64,000 bases of DNA from Corynebacterium mycetoides (lineage in GTDB: Bacteria; Actinomycetota; Actinomycetes; Mycobacteriales; Mycobacteriaceae), in assembly GCF_900103625.1 (NCBI RefSeq), contig NZ_LT629700.1, forward strand, positions 992,001 to 1,056,000. Reading direction: 5' to 3'. Every line of letters begins with the position of its first letter. Position 1 is the stretch's first letter. The position numbers and the translations under genes are program-made. The notes beneath the pieces were generated by a model, which saw only the letters and a list, made by a program, of their open reading frames with translations, was not told the DNA's origin and ran no database searches. Below, piece after piece: positions 37,908-46,430 of the stretch.

Positions 37908-39281
37908 TTACTCGGCCACGTAGTAGCGCTGCTTGTTCACGAACTCCTCAATGCCCAGCGGGCCGAGCTCGCGGCCGAAGCCGGAGTTCTTCACGCCGCC
38001 GAAGGGCAGCTCAGCGCCGCGTGCTTGCGGGATGTTCACGTGGATCATACCCGTCTCGATGCGGTTGGCCACCTTCTTGGCGCGCTCCTCGTCGGTGGAG
38101 AAGACGGCGCCGCTCAGGCCGTGGTTGGAGTCGTTGGCCAGTTCGATGGCCTCCTCGTCGGAGCTGACCTTGTAGATCTCGGCGACGGGGCCGAAGAACT
38201 CCTCGTAGTACGGGTCGGAGCCGACCGGGATGCCGGTAAGCACGGCCGGGGTGAAGTAGGCGCCGTCCCCCACCTGCTCGCCGCCGGTGTGCAGTGTCGC
38301 GCCCGCCTCGACGGCGCTCTGGACCTGCTTGACCAGGTTCTCGGCGGCCGTGCGCGACGACAGCGGGAAGTACTGCCCCTCCTGGGGATTCATCGGATCG
38401 CCCTTGGTGTAGGACTCCGCAATGCGGACCATCTCCTTGACGAAGTCGTCGTAGATGTCCTCCATCACGATGATGCGCTTGTTGGAGGTGCAGGCCTGGC
38501 CGGTGTTGCTGATGCGCTTCTCCCACGCAACCTTTGCGGACTCCGCGACGTCGTCGGTGTCCAGGATGACGTAGGGGTCGGTGCCGCCGAGCTCGAGCAC
38601 GGCCTTCTTCAGGTTCTTGCCCGCGGTCGCAGCCACGGAACGCCCGGCGCGCTCGGAGCCGGTGAGCGAAACGCCCTGGACGCGCTTGTCGCCGATCAGG
38701 GTCTCAATCTGGTCGTGGTCGGCGTAGATGTTGATGAAGACGCCCTCGGGAGCGCCGGCTTCCTCGATAATCTCCTGGATCTTCTGCGAGGAGCGCGGGC
38801 AGATCTCGGCGTGCTTGAGCAGCACAGTGTTACCCGCCATCAGCGTCGGCGCGACGAAGCGTGCGACCTGGTAGTACGGGTAATTCCACGGCATAACGCC
38901 CACGATCACGCCGAGAGGGACCTTGCGGACGACTGCTGCGCCGCCGGTGGTCTCGAGCGGCTCGTCGGCGAGCAGCTCTGCGCCGTGGTCGGCGTAGTAG
39001 TTAAAGATGTCGACGACGTCATTGATCTCGGCGTCGCCCTCGGGGAGGGACTTGCCCATCTCCTCGGCGATGATCTTGGACAGTTCGTCGCGCTGGGCGT
39101 CGAAAAGATCGGCGACCTTGTGCAGCACTGCGGCGCGGTCCTCGAGCGATGCTACGCTCCAGGTTCCGAACGCCTTGTGCGCCGTGGCGACCGCGTTGTC
39201 AAGCTCGTCGTCAGTAATAAAGTCGAAAGATTCGACGATTTCGTTGGTTGTTGGATTCTGGACTCTGTAAGGAATAGCCAT
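37908..39281 (-). CDS. Succinate-semialdehyde dehydrogenase-type aldehyde dehydrogenase
   Basis: A 457-residue NAD(P)-dependent aldehyde dehydrogenase. The catalytic Cys264 is in NTGQACTSNKR and the general base Glu230 in LELGGTDPYVI. The cofactor loop has MPWNYPYYQ and SLTGSERAGRS. Length and the ELGGTDPY form match the short SSADH group (GabD/YneI-like, about 455 residues), which oxidises succinate semialdehyde to succinate. There is no gabT or gabP nearby, so the exact substrate is unproven. Followed by a clear terminator. Confidence 0.92.
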   Translation of the reverse strand: MAIPYRVQNPTTNEIVESFDFITDDELDNAVATAHKAFGTWSVASLEDRAAVLHKVADLFDAQRDELSKIIAEEMGKSLPEGDAEINDVVDIFNYYADHGAELLADEPLETTGGAAVVRKVPLGVIVGVMPWNYPYYQVARFVAPTLMAGNTVLLKHAEICPRSSQKIQEIIEEAGAPEGVFINIYADHDQIETLIGDKRVQGVSLTGSERAGRSVAATAGKNLKKAVLELGGTDPYVILDTDDVAESAKVAWEKRISNTGQACTSNKRIIVMEDIYDDFVKEMVRIAESYTKGDPMNPQEGQYFPLSSRTAAENLVKQVQSAVEAGATLHTGGEQVGDGAYFTPAVLTGIPVGSDPYYEEFFGPVAEIYKVSSDEEAIELANDSNHGLSGAVFSTDEERAKKVANRIETGMIHVNIPQARGAELPFGGVKNSGFGRELGPLGIEEFVNKQRYYVAE

Positions 39282-39298
39282 GCCATAATGCTACGCCT

Positions 39299-39601
39299 CT
39301 ATGCGACACGGGTGGTCAGCTCCGCATCAAAGCCCGCGCGTCGGGCCAGGTCAGCGAGGTTTTCGCGGAAGCGCGCGAGGTCCGCGGCAGGCGCGTAGAC
39401 CAGCTCGCGGCATCCGATCGTGCCGTCGGCGTTGCGGTGCCAGCGGGTAAACCAGGCGGTGTCCCAGATATCGAAGAGCGAGTAGTCGATGGGTTCCTGG
39501 GGCAGCTCGAGCATCAGCTTTTCGACGCTCCCACGCAGACGCGCAGGCATACCGTCGATCTCAATTACGGCAGAGGTGGTAGAGGCGAGTGTCGTGGTCA
39601 T
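39299..39601 (-). CDS. Small hypothetical protein
   Basis: A 100-residue cytosolic protein starting at ATG 39601, chosen because CAGGAGC precedes it; longer frames upstream are non-coding in character. It is Trp-rich in FDIWDTAWFTRWH. It ends 17 bases before the dehydrogenase start and is probably in the same transcript. No family recognised. The 39602-39793 gap upstream contains nothing I can identify apart from its likely promoter. Confidence 0.7.
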   Translation of the reverse strand: MTTTLASTTSAVIEIDGMPARLRGSVEKLMLELPQEPIDYSLFDIWDTAWFTRWHRNADGTIGCRELVYAPAADLARFRENLADLARRAGFDAELTTRVA

Positions 39602-39793
39602 GGGGCTCCTGACGTGTTTAGCGGCGGCGCCGCGCTGCGCGCCCGTGACTAGCGGGCGGCGTACGCGGCGAGACGAGGTTCGTCTTCCCCAACGGCCTCT
39701 GTTTTCTCCCGACCGATATTGCGTCACACGTTCACCACGAGCAACCCTCAACAACCGCTTGACACCCCTGTTCACTGAAGCTGTCGTTGAGGT

Positions 39794-40705
39794 TTAGAAC
39801 AGCCGCACGGCGACGACACCGAGGAAAATCATGGCGAGTCCTGCGAGACGGATGGCATCCATACGCAGGCGCTTCGCCCCGAACCACCCCATGGACTCCA
39901 TGGCTTGGCCGCCCGCGATCGTCCCGGCGTTGAACGCGATGACCGTCGTCGCTGTACCCAGGATCGGGGCGAGCCTCGCCCCGCCGATGACGAATGCCGC
40001 GCCGATGATGCCGCCGAGCCACATCCACCACGGCCCCGGCGTCGGCGCGGTGACCAGCTGCCGCGGCGCCGTGGCCAGCGCGAGTGCGAGAATTAGCAGC
40101 ACCCCGACCCCCAGGGAGATCTCGGACGCGTGCAGCGACGACCCGGCGACGGAACCCAGATGCCCGTTGATGGTGGTCTGCAGCGCGGAGGTCATGCCGA
40201 TGCCGACGCCGAGCACGCGCCACCCCCACGCACCGCGGGCGCCGGTGTCCGTTTTGCCCCTGCCCAGCCCGAGCACGAGCGCGATGCCCGCGAGCACCAC
40301 CACCGCACCCGCGATCCGGCCGAGGCCCACGTCCATCTGCGGCGCGCGGAACAGCCCGAAGTGGTCGATCGCCAGCCCCATCACCACCTGGCCGAGGATG
40401 GGCAACACCACCGTCTGCACGGCTCCGATGCGCGGGAAGAGCAGGATGTTGCCCATGACGAAGAGGACGCCCATCGCGCCACCCGTCCACACCCACCACG
40501 GCTCGCGGGCTGTCGCCGCGAAGTCGGGCAGCACCGTCCCGGTTATAACTGCGGTGACGGCGATCGACACCGCGAAGGCCACCGTGAACGACACGAGCGC
40601 GGACACGGCGGGGAACCCGCCGACGCTGAGGCGCAGACGGGAATTTGCGGCCGTCTGGATCGGGATGACGGCGCCGATGGCGAGCGCCGCGAGGAGCGGA
40701 AGCAT
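39794..40705 (-). CDS. DMT-superfamily transporter (YdcZ/DUF606 type, tandem)
   Basis: About 303 residues with ten hydrophobic helices. Two halves resemble each other: IPIQTAANSRLR with WWVWTGGAMGVLFV in the first, and ALQTTINGHLG with WWMWLGGIIGAAFV in the second, the pattern of fused DUF606 (YdcZ) proteins. Substrate unknown. The ATG at 40705 removes a polar leader that a GTG at 40735 would add; either is possible. Confidence 0.88.
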   Translation of the reverse strand: MLPLLAALAIGAVIPIQTAANSRLRLSVGGFPAVSALVSFTVAFAVSIAVTAVITGTVLPDFAATAREPWWVWTGGAMGVLFVMGNILLFPRIGAVQTVVLPILGQVVMGLAIDHFGLFRAPQMDVGLGRIAGAVVVLAGIALVLGLGRGKTDTGARGAWGWRVLGVGIGMTSALQTTINGHLGSVAGSSLHASEISLGVGVLLILALALATAPRQLVTAPTPGPWWMWLGGIIGAAFVIGGARLAPILGTATTVIAFNAGTIAGGQAMESMGWFGAKRLRMDAIRLAGLAMIFLGVVAVRLF

Positions 40706-40772
40706 GCGGGTGAGAATACTCCCGCGGGGAAGCACTAGCGCGCTACCGCTTGTTTCCGCTTGTCACCGCTTG

Positions 40773-42518
40773 TTACTGCGGGCCGCGCACGTTCGAGCCG
40801 ATGACGTCCGGCAACACCGCCGGCGCCTCACCCAGCAGCGCCCGCAGGTTGCCCTGCCGCTCCACGGCACTGGTCACCGCCCGCACTTTTCGGTTGCGGC
40901 CGGTGCCACCCTGGTTCCCGGCGCCGCCGCCCATGGGCGTTCCCATTGCCATGGCGCGGCTCGAGTTCTGGCCGCCTCCGGCCGCGCCGCCTCCCGTGCC
41001 CGCGCCACCGGGTGCGCCCGCGGCGGGTGTGAGCGGGGCCGCACCCATGCCGAAAGCTCCGCCAGGCCCGACTGCCCCGCTGACGCCGCTGACGCCGCGG
41101 CCGAAGCCACCTATCGCGCCGGCGGCTCCGGCGCCCACTGCGGCTCCCAGCGCTGAGCCGGCCTCCGCGCCCGACTTCCGGTCACCGCGCCCTGAGCCGG
41201 CTCCCCGGCCGAAACCTCCCGCGGCACCCGCGCCCGCGCTGCCGCCCGTCGGTCCACCTGCGCCCATCGCGCCCGGCGCGAAAGCAGCCGGCACGGACCC
41301 CGGGTTCACTCCCTGCCCGTATCCGCCTACTCCCCCACTGCTCGGAACAGCGCCCAGGCCTCCGGCCCCGAGGCCTCCCGCGCCCAGAGCGCCCGGCCCG
41401 GGCATGGACGTCGATGGAAGTGTGGCCAGGGACGCCGCCTCTGTCGGGGTGGCGTGCGCTGCGATGGCGTCCATCACCTGCGGATTCGCGTTGCCGTAGC
41501 GCTCCACTATCTCGGCGGGCGTCTCCGCGTAGGCGATGTCCTTGAAGCCGTTGGCGGCCAAGGCCTCCTGCACGATGCGCGGCAGCGGGCTCTTGCTAAA
41601 CGACGGCCCACTCGGCACCTCTACAGCATCCGGTTCGTACCGCGTCCCAGGCATGGCGTCGAGGGGAGGAAGAAGCTGGTTGAAGGTGGGCACCGTGGGG
41701 ATCAGGCCGGCGTTGAGACGCGGAGTGAACGACGCCATGTACGCCTGCTCCAAAACCGGCTTGACTGCCAGCGGGGCCGCGAGCCACGTGGCGTGGGCCG
41801 CCGCCGTGGCGATCTTCTCCGCACTCGCAACCGCCGCCAGGTTGCCGGTGTGCACACCCATGGCGGTCGCGTGCGCGGCGTACTGCCCGCCCGCCCACTG
41901 GATGCGGTTGACGCGTTCGATGGCCTCGCGCACCCAGTCCGTCTCGGCGGAACCCGACAGGGCGCTGAGCACGCCGCCCAGCTCTGCTACTGCACTAGTG
42001 ATGCTTGCCGCCGTGGACTGCCACGCGGCAGACTCGGTGGCGGCGCGCGAGGGGTCGGTGGCGGCGAACTGGCCGTTCAGGACAGGGAGACTCGGAGCGA
42101 ACCCCGCGACCGGCTTGCCGAACATGAACGGGTTGGTGGTCGGATTCTGGATCTTCGCCAGCTGCATGTCCGTGTCCACCGCCGCGGCGTTGTTCCCGAA
42201 ATGGGAATCCATTCCGATCTGACTGACCATCCGGGAAAACGCCCCGTCCGCCCCGACGACGCTGTTGAGGTTGGCTTCAGCCAGCACGGCCGTGTCGATC
42301 AAGTGGGTTGCGAGTGCCTTGATCGCCTCGGGTTGATGCACACTGACTACGTTTCCGTGAGAAACGCCAGCTTGGGCGAGACCTGTTACGGGAGAAAAAG
42401 CGGCTAAGCCAGTTCTCATCGCCAACCGCCGTGAACCCTGCAAAGTCGAACCGAGTTTTTTCAAATGTTCGACCCCACCCCGGATAGCTTCTTCATCCAA
42501 ATTAATTCTTGAACCCAT
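40773..42518 (-). CDS. PPE-like secreted protein with Gly-rich tail
   Basis: A 581-residue protein. The N-terminal part (about 1-100) is helical and lacks a signal peptide; residues about 165-260 form a helical hairpin with WVREAIERVNRIQWAGGQYAAH, which recalls the WxG/PPE-type helices of ESX substrates. From about residue 370 the chain is Gly/Ala/Pro-rich and low complexity. The C-terminus regains charge (RNRKVRAVTSAVERQG). Such proteins in corynebacteria are found with DUF3558 lipoproteins, as here. No ESX machinery gene is in the window. Its ATG has GGTGGGGG just upstream. Confidence 0.75.
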   Translation of the reverse strand: MGSRINLDEEAIRGGVEHLKKLGSTLQGSRRLAMRTGLAAFSPVTGLAQAGVSHGNVVSVHQPEAIKALATHLIDTAVLAEANLNSVVGADGAFSRMVSQIGMDSHFGNNAAAVDTDMQLAKIQNPTTNPFMFGKPVAGFAPSLPVLNGQFAATDPSRAATESAAWQSTAASITSAVAELGGVLSALSGSAETDWVREAIERVNRIQWAGGQYAAHATAMGVHTGNLAAVASAEKIATAAAHATWLAAPLAVKPVLEQAYMASFTPRLNAGLIPTVPTFNQLLPPLDAMPGTRYEPDAVEVPSGPSFSKSPLPRIVQEALAANGFKDIAYAETPAEIVERYGNANPQVMDAIAAHATPTEAASLATLPSTSMPGPGALGAGGLGAGGLGAVPSSGGVGGYGQGVNPGSVPAAFAPGAMGAGGPTGGSAGAGAAGGFGRGAGSGRGDRKSGAEAGSALGAAVGAGAAGAIGGFGRGVSGVSGAVGPGGAFGMGAAPLTPAAGAPGGAGTGGGAAGGGQNSSRAMAMGTPMGGGAGNQGGTGRNRKVRAVTSAVERQGNLRALLGEAPAVLPDVIGSNVRGPQ

Positions 42519-42652
42519 GCCCCCACCAGTTCTAATTCAGGACAACTACCGTCGCCCTCGGCTATTGACTCCAGAAACGAGTTTAGAGTTGGAGAGCCCG
42601 ACACGAAACGGCTAGACGCGCACCATAGTGGACCATCATTAGCGCGAACCAC
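42461..42652 (-). CDS. Possible small ORF between lipoprotein and PPE-like genes
   Basis: A 63-residue frame that starts with GTG inside the end of the DUF3558 gene and ends inside the start of the PPE-like gene. The overlaps would suit translational coupling, but the start has no good ribosome site, the composition is less biased than neighbouring genes, and I recognise no family. It may simply be the spacer. Confidence 0.3.
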   Translation of the reverse strand: MVRANDGPLWCASSRFVSGSPTLNSFLESIAEGDGSCPELELVGAWVQELIWMKKLSGVGSNI

Positions 42653-43247
42653 GATAAATACTTGAGAGCACCGCCGAACTGCGGGCGCATAAGCTTTTAA
42701 GATCCGAGGTACCTAACTCGTCTGCGACGCTAACCGAGAGCGTCCCTCGGTTCGTTTCCACTGCTACATCGCACATGTCACTGGAACCGTTAGGCGGTCC
42801 AAACGCAAACGCTGATGGCGGATGCGGTGACGGAGCGTCCAGCTGAGGTGAATCCCTGAGAATATGCGACCTGCTCGCTGAGTTTGATACCACTAAGACG
42901 GTCTGAAAGGGATCTCCGTTGTCGATAAGACAACCTTTGAAAATCTCCTTCTGAAAATCCCCCTGACCAGGCTGCTCCGCGCTCTTGACCAACCCCGCCG
43001 CGGCGAACTCGGCGTCGGAGATTTCGGTGCAGGGGTCGAAAAGGTTGTGCTTGACTTCCTCCGGGTCGAACGGCCCAATCACCAAGTCGCCGCTTTCGAA
43101 GTGGAACGCCGGCGCTTCCGCCACGGATTCCGAAGGGGCAACGGAGCCGGCTGAATCCGAAGCACTCGGCCCCGCGCACCCAGTCACGACCGAGCAGAGC
43201 GCGACGAGCCCCGCGACCACGCGAAAATGTTTCACCCGAACCCCCAT
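42639..43247 (-). CDS. DUF3558-like lipoprotein
   Basis: About 202 residues with a lipoprotein signal ending VVTGCAG, a Ser/Glu/Ala-rich linker and a body containing FDPCTEISDAEFAAAGL, the DUF3558 hallmark, plus paired Cys (GCLID, MCDVA, SLCARS). Family proteins sit on the outer face of the membrane and often neighbour PPE- or ESX-related genes in corynebacteria; function unknown. I used the ATG at 43247. The 3' part of the gene is noticeably richer in A+T than the rest of the region. Confidence 0.85.
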   Translation of the reverse strand: MGVRVKHFRVVAGLVALCSVVTGCAGPSASDSAGSVAPSESVAEAPAFHFESGDLVIGPFDPEEVKHNLFDPCTEISDAEFAAAGLVKSAEQPGQGDFQKEIFKGCLIDNGDPFQTVLVVSNSASRSHILRDSPQLDAPSPHPPSAFAFGPPNGSSDMCDVAVETNRGTLSVSVADELGTSDLKSLCARSSAVLSSIYRGSR

Positions 43248-43322
43248 CCCGAGCTGCACAACCACCCCGATTGTGCCCGCGCCGGCCGCACCCCGCAACC
43301 GAAAACCACGCCAAAGCAGCAG

Positions 43323-44141
43323 CTACAACTCGGCGAACACCGCGTCGTTCGTGTCCGCCCACAACGGCTTGGCCCAGTCGCCGAAATCGCGGTCCGTCAG
43401 CACAACCATCGCCGTGCCCGCGTGCGGCGACGACGACCACGCCGGGACGACCCACAGGTAGGTGCCGGACAGGCCGAAGTGCCCGACGGTGTCTGCGGGC
43501 ATGTCCGCGCCCGTCCAGTGCGGCGCCTTTTCGCCCTTGATCTCAAATCCCAGGCCCCACGGGCACGGCTTTTGCATGCCGTAGCCTGGGACGATGCCGC
43601 GGAGGTCTCCGAATTGGTTGGAGAAGGCGTCGACAAGCGTGCGCTCGCTCAGCAGGGTGGGCGAGGCGAGCTCGCGGGCGAATGCTCGCATATCGCTTAT
43701 CGACGCCCGCCCCGCGTACCCGGCCGAGCCATAGATCTCCGCGGTGCCCATGCCCAGCGGCTCAAAAATGCCGAGGCGGGCGTACTCGGGCAGGCGCATG
43801 CCGCTGCGCTCCTCCAGGAAATCGTCGAGGATTTCGAAGCCGGCCGAGGAGTAGATGCGGCGCTCGCCCACGGGCTTTTGCGGCTCGCGCGAGTCGGCGC
43901 CGACACCGGAGGCGTGCGCGAGGAGGTGGCGGACGGTTGAGCCCTCGGGCCCGCAGGCGTCGTCAAGCGAAAAGGCTCCCTCCTCCACCGCCATGAGAAA
44001 GCTGTAGGCGGAGAGCAGCTTGGTCACACTCATGAGTTCGTAGACGCGGTCCTTGTCGCCGAAGGTCGCCTCGGTAGGGCCGACGAGGGCGGCGGAGAGG
44101 TTGTCGACGGGCCATGAACTGAAACGCGCGGAGAGATCCAT
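43323..44141 (-). CDS. Beta-lactamase-fold serine hydrolase
   Basis: A 272-residue protein of the class C beta-lactamase / esterase (PF00144) group. The nucleophile motif SxxK is S38-VTK41, the Tyr motif is RIYSSAGFE, and the third element is HFGLSGT. No signal peptide is seen, so it is probably cytosolic and more likely an esterase or peptidase than a resistance enzyme. The ATG at 44141 was chosen since upstream codons belong to the neighbouring gene's end. Confidence 0.9.
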   Translation of the reverse strand: MDLSARFSSWPVDNLSAALVGPTEATFGDKDRVYELMSVTKLLSAYSFLMAVEEGAFSLDDACGPEGSTVRHLLAHASGVGADSREPQKPVGERRIYSSAGFEILDDFLEERSGMRLPEYARLGIFEPLGMGTAEIYGSAGYAGRASISDMRAFARELASPTLLSERTLVDAFSNQFGDLRGIVPGYGMQKPCPWGLGFEIKGEKAPHWTGADMPADTVGHFGLSGTYLWVVPAWSSSPHAGTAMVVLTDRDFGDWAKPLWADTNDAVFAEL

Positions 44142-44151
44142 GGGCCCGATG

Positions 44152-45114
44152 TTACTTGCGCCGCGTCCACCCGGAACTGCCGTCGGAATCCGAGCTGACG
44201 AAGGCGCGGTAGAGGGCATCGATGAACTCGTCACGCGTCGAGTCGGGGCCCAGCTTGTCCCGCACCGACTCGCGGGTTGGGGACTCGCGCACGTCGCCGG
44301 TGTCCGCGCCCTCGATGGAGGCGAGTTCCTGGTTCTCCTCCTGCTCTATCTCCTCCATCTTCTCGTGGCGCCAGGTGCGGGCCTCCTCGGGCTCCGCCTT
44401 ACGTGCGGCTTTACGCGCCTGCTCCTCGACCCCGCTGAAGGACTGGCGCAGCTTCCACGCGAGATCGTTGACGGGGGCGAAATCGGAGCGCGCCGGGACG
44501 TACCACCCCTTCCAAAACACGAGCACGGCCAGGAGAAACGCGATGATCGGCGAGGCGATCATGCCGAGGGTGTCGTGGCCGGAGTGATACAGCGTGACGT
44601 TCAGCGCCCCGGCGACGACTGCCGGGATGACGGTCATCTGCTGGTTTTTCAACACGCTGGGCACCTGCCCGCACATCATGTCGCGGAGAATGCCGCCGCC
44701 GGCTGCCGTGACCACGCCCATCAGCACGCACCCCAGGGGCGAGACGCCGTGGAGCAGTGCTTTGGTGGAGCCGGTGACAGCCCACACGCCCAGCGTCGCC
44801 ATGTCGGCGTGGTACTGGAAGATCGTCCAGAAGAATCCCCGCAGCCGTGTGAGATAGGCGACGGCGGCGCCGGCCATGGCCGTCCACACATACTCGGGGT
44901 TCGCCAGCGCGGCGATGAGGCCGGAGTCAATCACGGTGTCACGAATCGCGCCTCCCGCAAGCGAGGACACGATGGCGATGAGGACGAAGCCGATGATGTC
45001 GAACTTCATTTTCCGCGCGACGGTCCCGCCGACGACGGCGGCGAGAAAAACCCCGATGAGCTCGAGGACGCGGTAGACAACTTGTAGGGTTGGCTCGAGT
45101 TGATTGGGGTCCAC
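44152..45114 (-). CDS. TRIC/UPF0126 (YicG-like) cation channel or transporter
   Basis: A 320-residue membrane protein with seven helices in the first 215 residues and two copies of the GGxxRD family motif (LAGGAIRDTV and GGGILRDMM), as in prokaryotic TRIC channels and YicG-like proteins. The C-terminal 100 residues are charged and cytosolic, an extension over the usual length of about 210. Ion or glycine transport is the family expectation. It lies 10 bases upstream of the hydrolase gene and 17 bases after DUF4230, so the three may be one operon. Confidence 0.9.
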   Translation of the reverse strand: MDPNQLEPTLQVVYRVLELIGVFLAAVVGGTVARKMKFDIIGFVLIAIVSSLAGGAIRDTVIDSGLIAALANPEYVWTAMAGAAVAYLTRLRGFFWTIFQYHADMATLGVWAVTGSTKALLHGVSPLGCVLMGVVTAAGGGILRDMMCGQVPSVLKNQQMTVIPAVVAGALNVTLYHSGHDTLGMIASPIIAFLLAVLVFWKGWYVPARSDFAPVNDLAWKLRQSFSGVEEQARKAARKAEPEEARTWRHEKMEEIEQEENQELASIEGADTGDVRESPTRESVRDKLGPDSTRDEFIDALYRAFVSSDSDGSSGWTRRK

Positions 45115-45131
45115 ACCGGGGAGTGTAGCGG

Positions 45132-45794
45132 CTAGCCGCGCTTCACCTCGACCGCGTAGCCCGCCATGGCGGTGCCCTCAATCAGCGCCTCGGCGTGGCT
45201 GCGCGCCAGCTCGTCCGCACGAGCGCCCGCGCGCTCGAGCAGGCCCTCTTGCACGGCCTTGTCGGCCGCGCGGGATTCCTGCTCCGCCAGGAACCCGGCG
45301 ACGTCCTCCACCTTGACCTGGTTCAAGGGGTTCATCGACTGGTCGTACACGGAGATGCTGGCCGGATCGATGGTGTTGGCGGTGATGTCCACCTGCGGCA
45401 GGGTCACGGTGAGGGTGCGGGCGGTGTCGTCAATATCCACCGAGACTTGCTCTGCATCCTTCAACCCGGCCTTGACCGAACCGTCGTAGGTGACCAGGAA
45501 GTTGCGCCCGGTAAACGGCACCGTGCGCCCGGCGACCTGAAAACCGCGCTGGTCAAACGTGCCGACGTTGGAGTATGCGTACTCTTCCACCGAGAGCTCC
45601 GCAATCTCCTTGAAGGACGCCCCGATCTGGTCCTCGGAGATCCGCGTCGGCCCCAGCCCGAACAACGCTGGGCGCCATATCGCCAGCACCAGCGCGGCGA
45701 TGAGAATGACGGCGAGAATGCTGGCGATCACGCCGCCGCACCCGGGGCGCCTGCGCCTCGTTTTGTCCCCCGACACGTTGACCACGCTCGACAT
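45132..45794 (-). CDS. DUF4230 membrane-anchored protein
   Basis: A 220-residue protein with one N-terminal helix (about residues 23-43) after a basic stretch (RRRRPG), and an outer domain with VEEYAYSNVGTF and LTVTLPQVDI that fits DUF4230. The C-terminus is helical (LARSHAEALIEG). Function unknown. First gene of the likely TRIC operon. Confidence 0.87.
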   Translation of the reverse strand: MSSVVNVSGDKTRRRRPGCGGVIASILAVILIAALVLAIWRPALFGLGPTRISEDQIGASFKEIAELSVEEYAYSNVGTFDQRGFQVAGRTVPFTGRNFLVTYDGSVKAGLKDAEQVSVDIDDTARTLTVTLPQVDITANTIDPASISVYDQSMNPLNQVKVEDVAGFLAEQESRAADKAVQEGLLERAGARADELARSHAEALIEGTAMAGYAVEVKRG

Positions 45795-45894
45795 TATGTA
45801 ACCTCGTTTCTCCGCCTACTGGCCAGTTCACAGCTAACTTTTACGTTGTGCTGTTTGTAGACTAGCGCACTGACCCCGACGAGGAAGCGACGCG

Positions 45895-46063
45895 ATGACA
45901 GGATCTACCAAAGCAACTGCTGACGAGACGCGCACGGAATCCGCCGGCGGGTTCCTCGGAGCCGTTGAGAGGATCGGCAACAAACTCCCCGACCCGTTCT
46001 GGCTGTTCGTCATTCTCTCCGGGGTCGTGGTCATTGCCTCGGTGATTGGCAACCGCATCGGAA
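45895..46063 (+). pseudogene. abgT: abgT 5' fragment (AbgT-family transporter)
   Basis: Encodes the first 56 residues of an AbgT-family (p-aminobenzoyl-glutamate or related) transporter: a polar start, then FLGAVERIGNKLPDPFWLFV and the first helix. The IS3-family insertion begins directly after codon 56. Joining to 48280 recreates the frame exactly as IGMSATDPGSGES, giving a 534-residue protein, the usual size. In this isolate the protein cannot be made whole. Confidence 0.92.
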
Positions 46064-46112
46064 TGAAGTGTCCTGGGTTTAGTTCCGATCGTTTCTAGAG
46101 GAGGATTGGACC

Positions 46113-46430
46113 ATGCCTAGGAAGTTCAGTGACGAGTTCAAGGACAAGGCGGTGCGGTTAGCCGAGGAGCTCGTTGAGCTTGAGGGGTGCTCGAAGTGGG
46201 CGGCGGCGGAGGAGATCGGCGAGAAGCTCGGCGTCTCGGCGCACACGCTCAACAACTGGTTGAAACCTGTCAAAGCGTCCCCCGACGTTCAGCGGAGCAC
46301 TGGCGAGTCGGTCGACGACGAACTGAAGCGTCTGCGGCAAGAGAACAAAGAGCTGCGCAGGGCAAACGAGATCTTGAAGACCGCTTCAGCTTTTTTCGCA
46401 GCGGAACTCGACCGTCCCACCAGAAGATGA
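46113..46430 (+). CDS. IS3-family OrfA (helix-turn-helix)
   Basis: A 105-residue protein that binds the IS ends: HTH region with KWAAAEEIGEKLGVSAHTLNNW, then a Leu/Glu coiled coil (ELKRLRQENKELRRANEIL) for multimerisation. The heptamer TTTTTTC (46391-46397) is in the correct frame for -1 slippage to make the OrfAB transposase. GAGGAGG precedes the ATG. Confidence 0.93.
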   Translation: MPRKFSDEFKDKAVRLAEELVELEGCSKWAAAEEIGEKLGVSAHTLNNWLKPVKASPDVQRSTGESVDDELKRLRQENKELRRANEILKTASAFFAAELDRPTRR

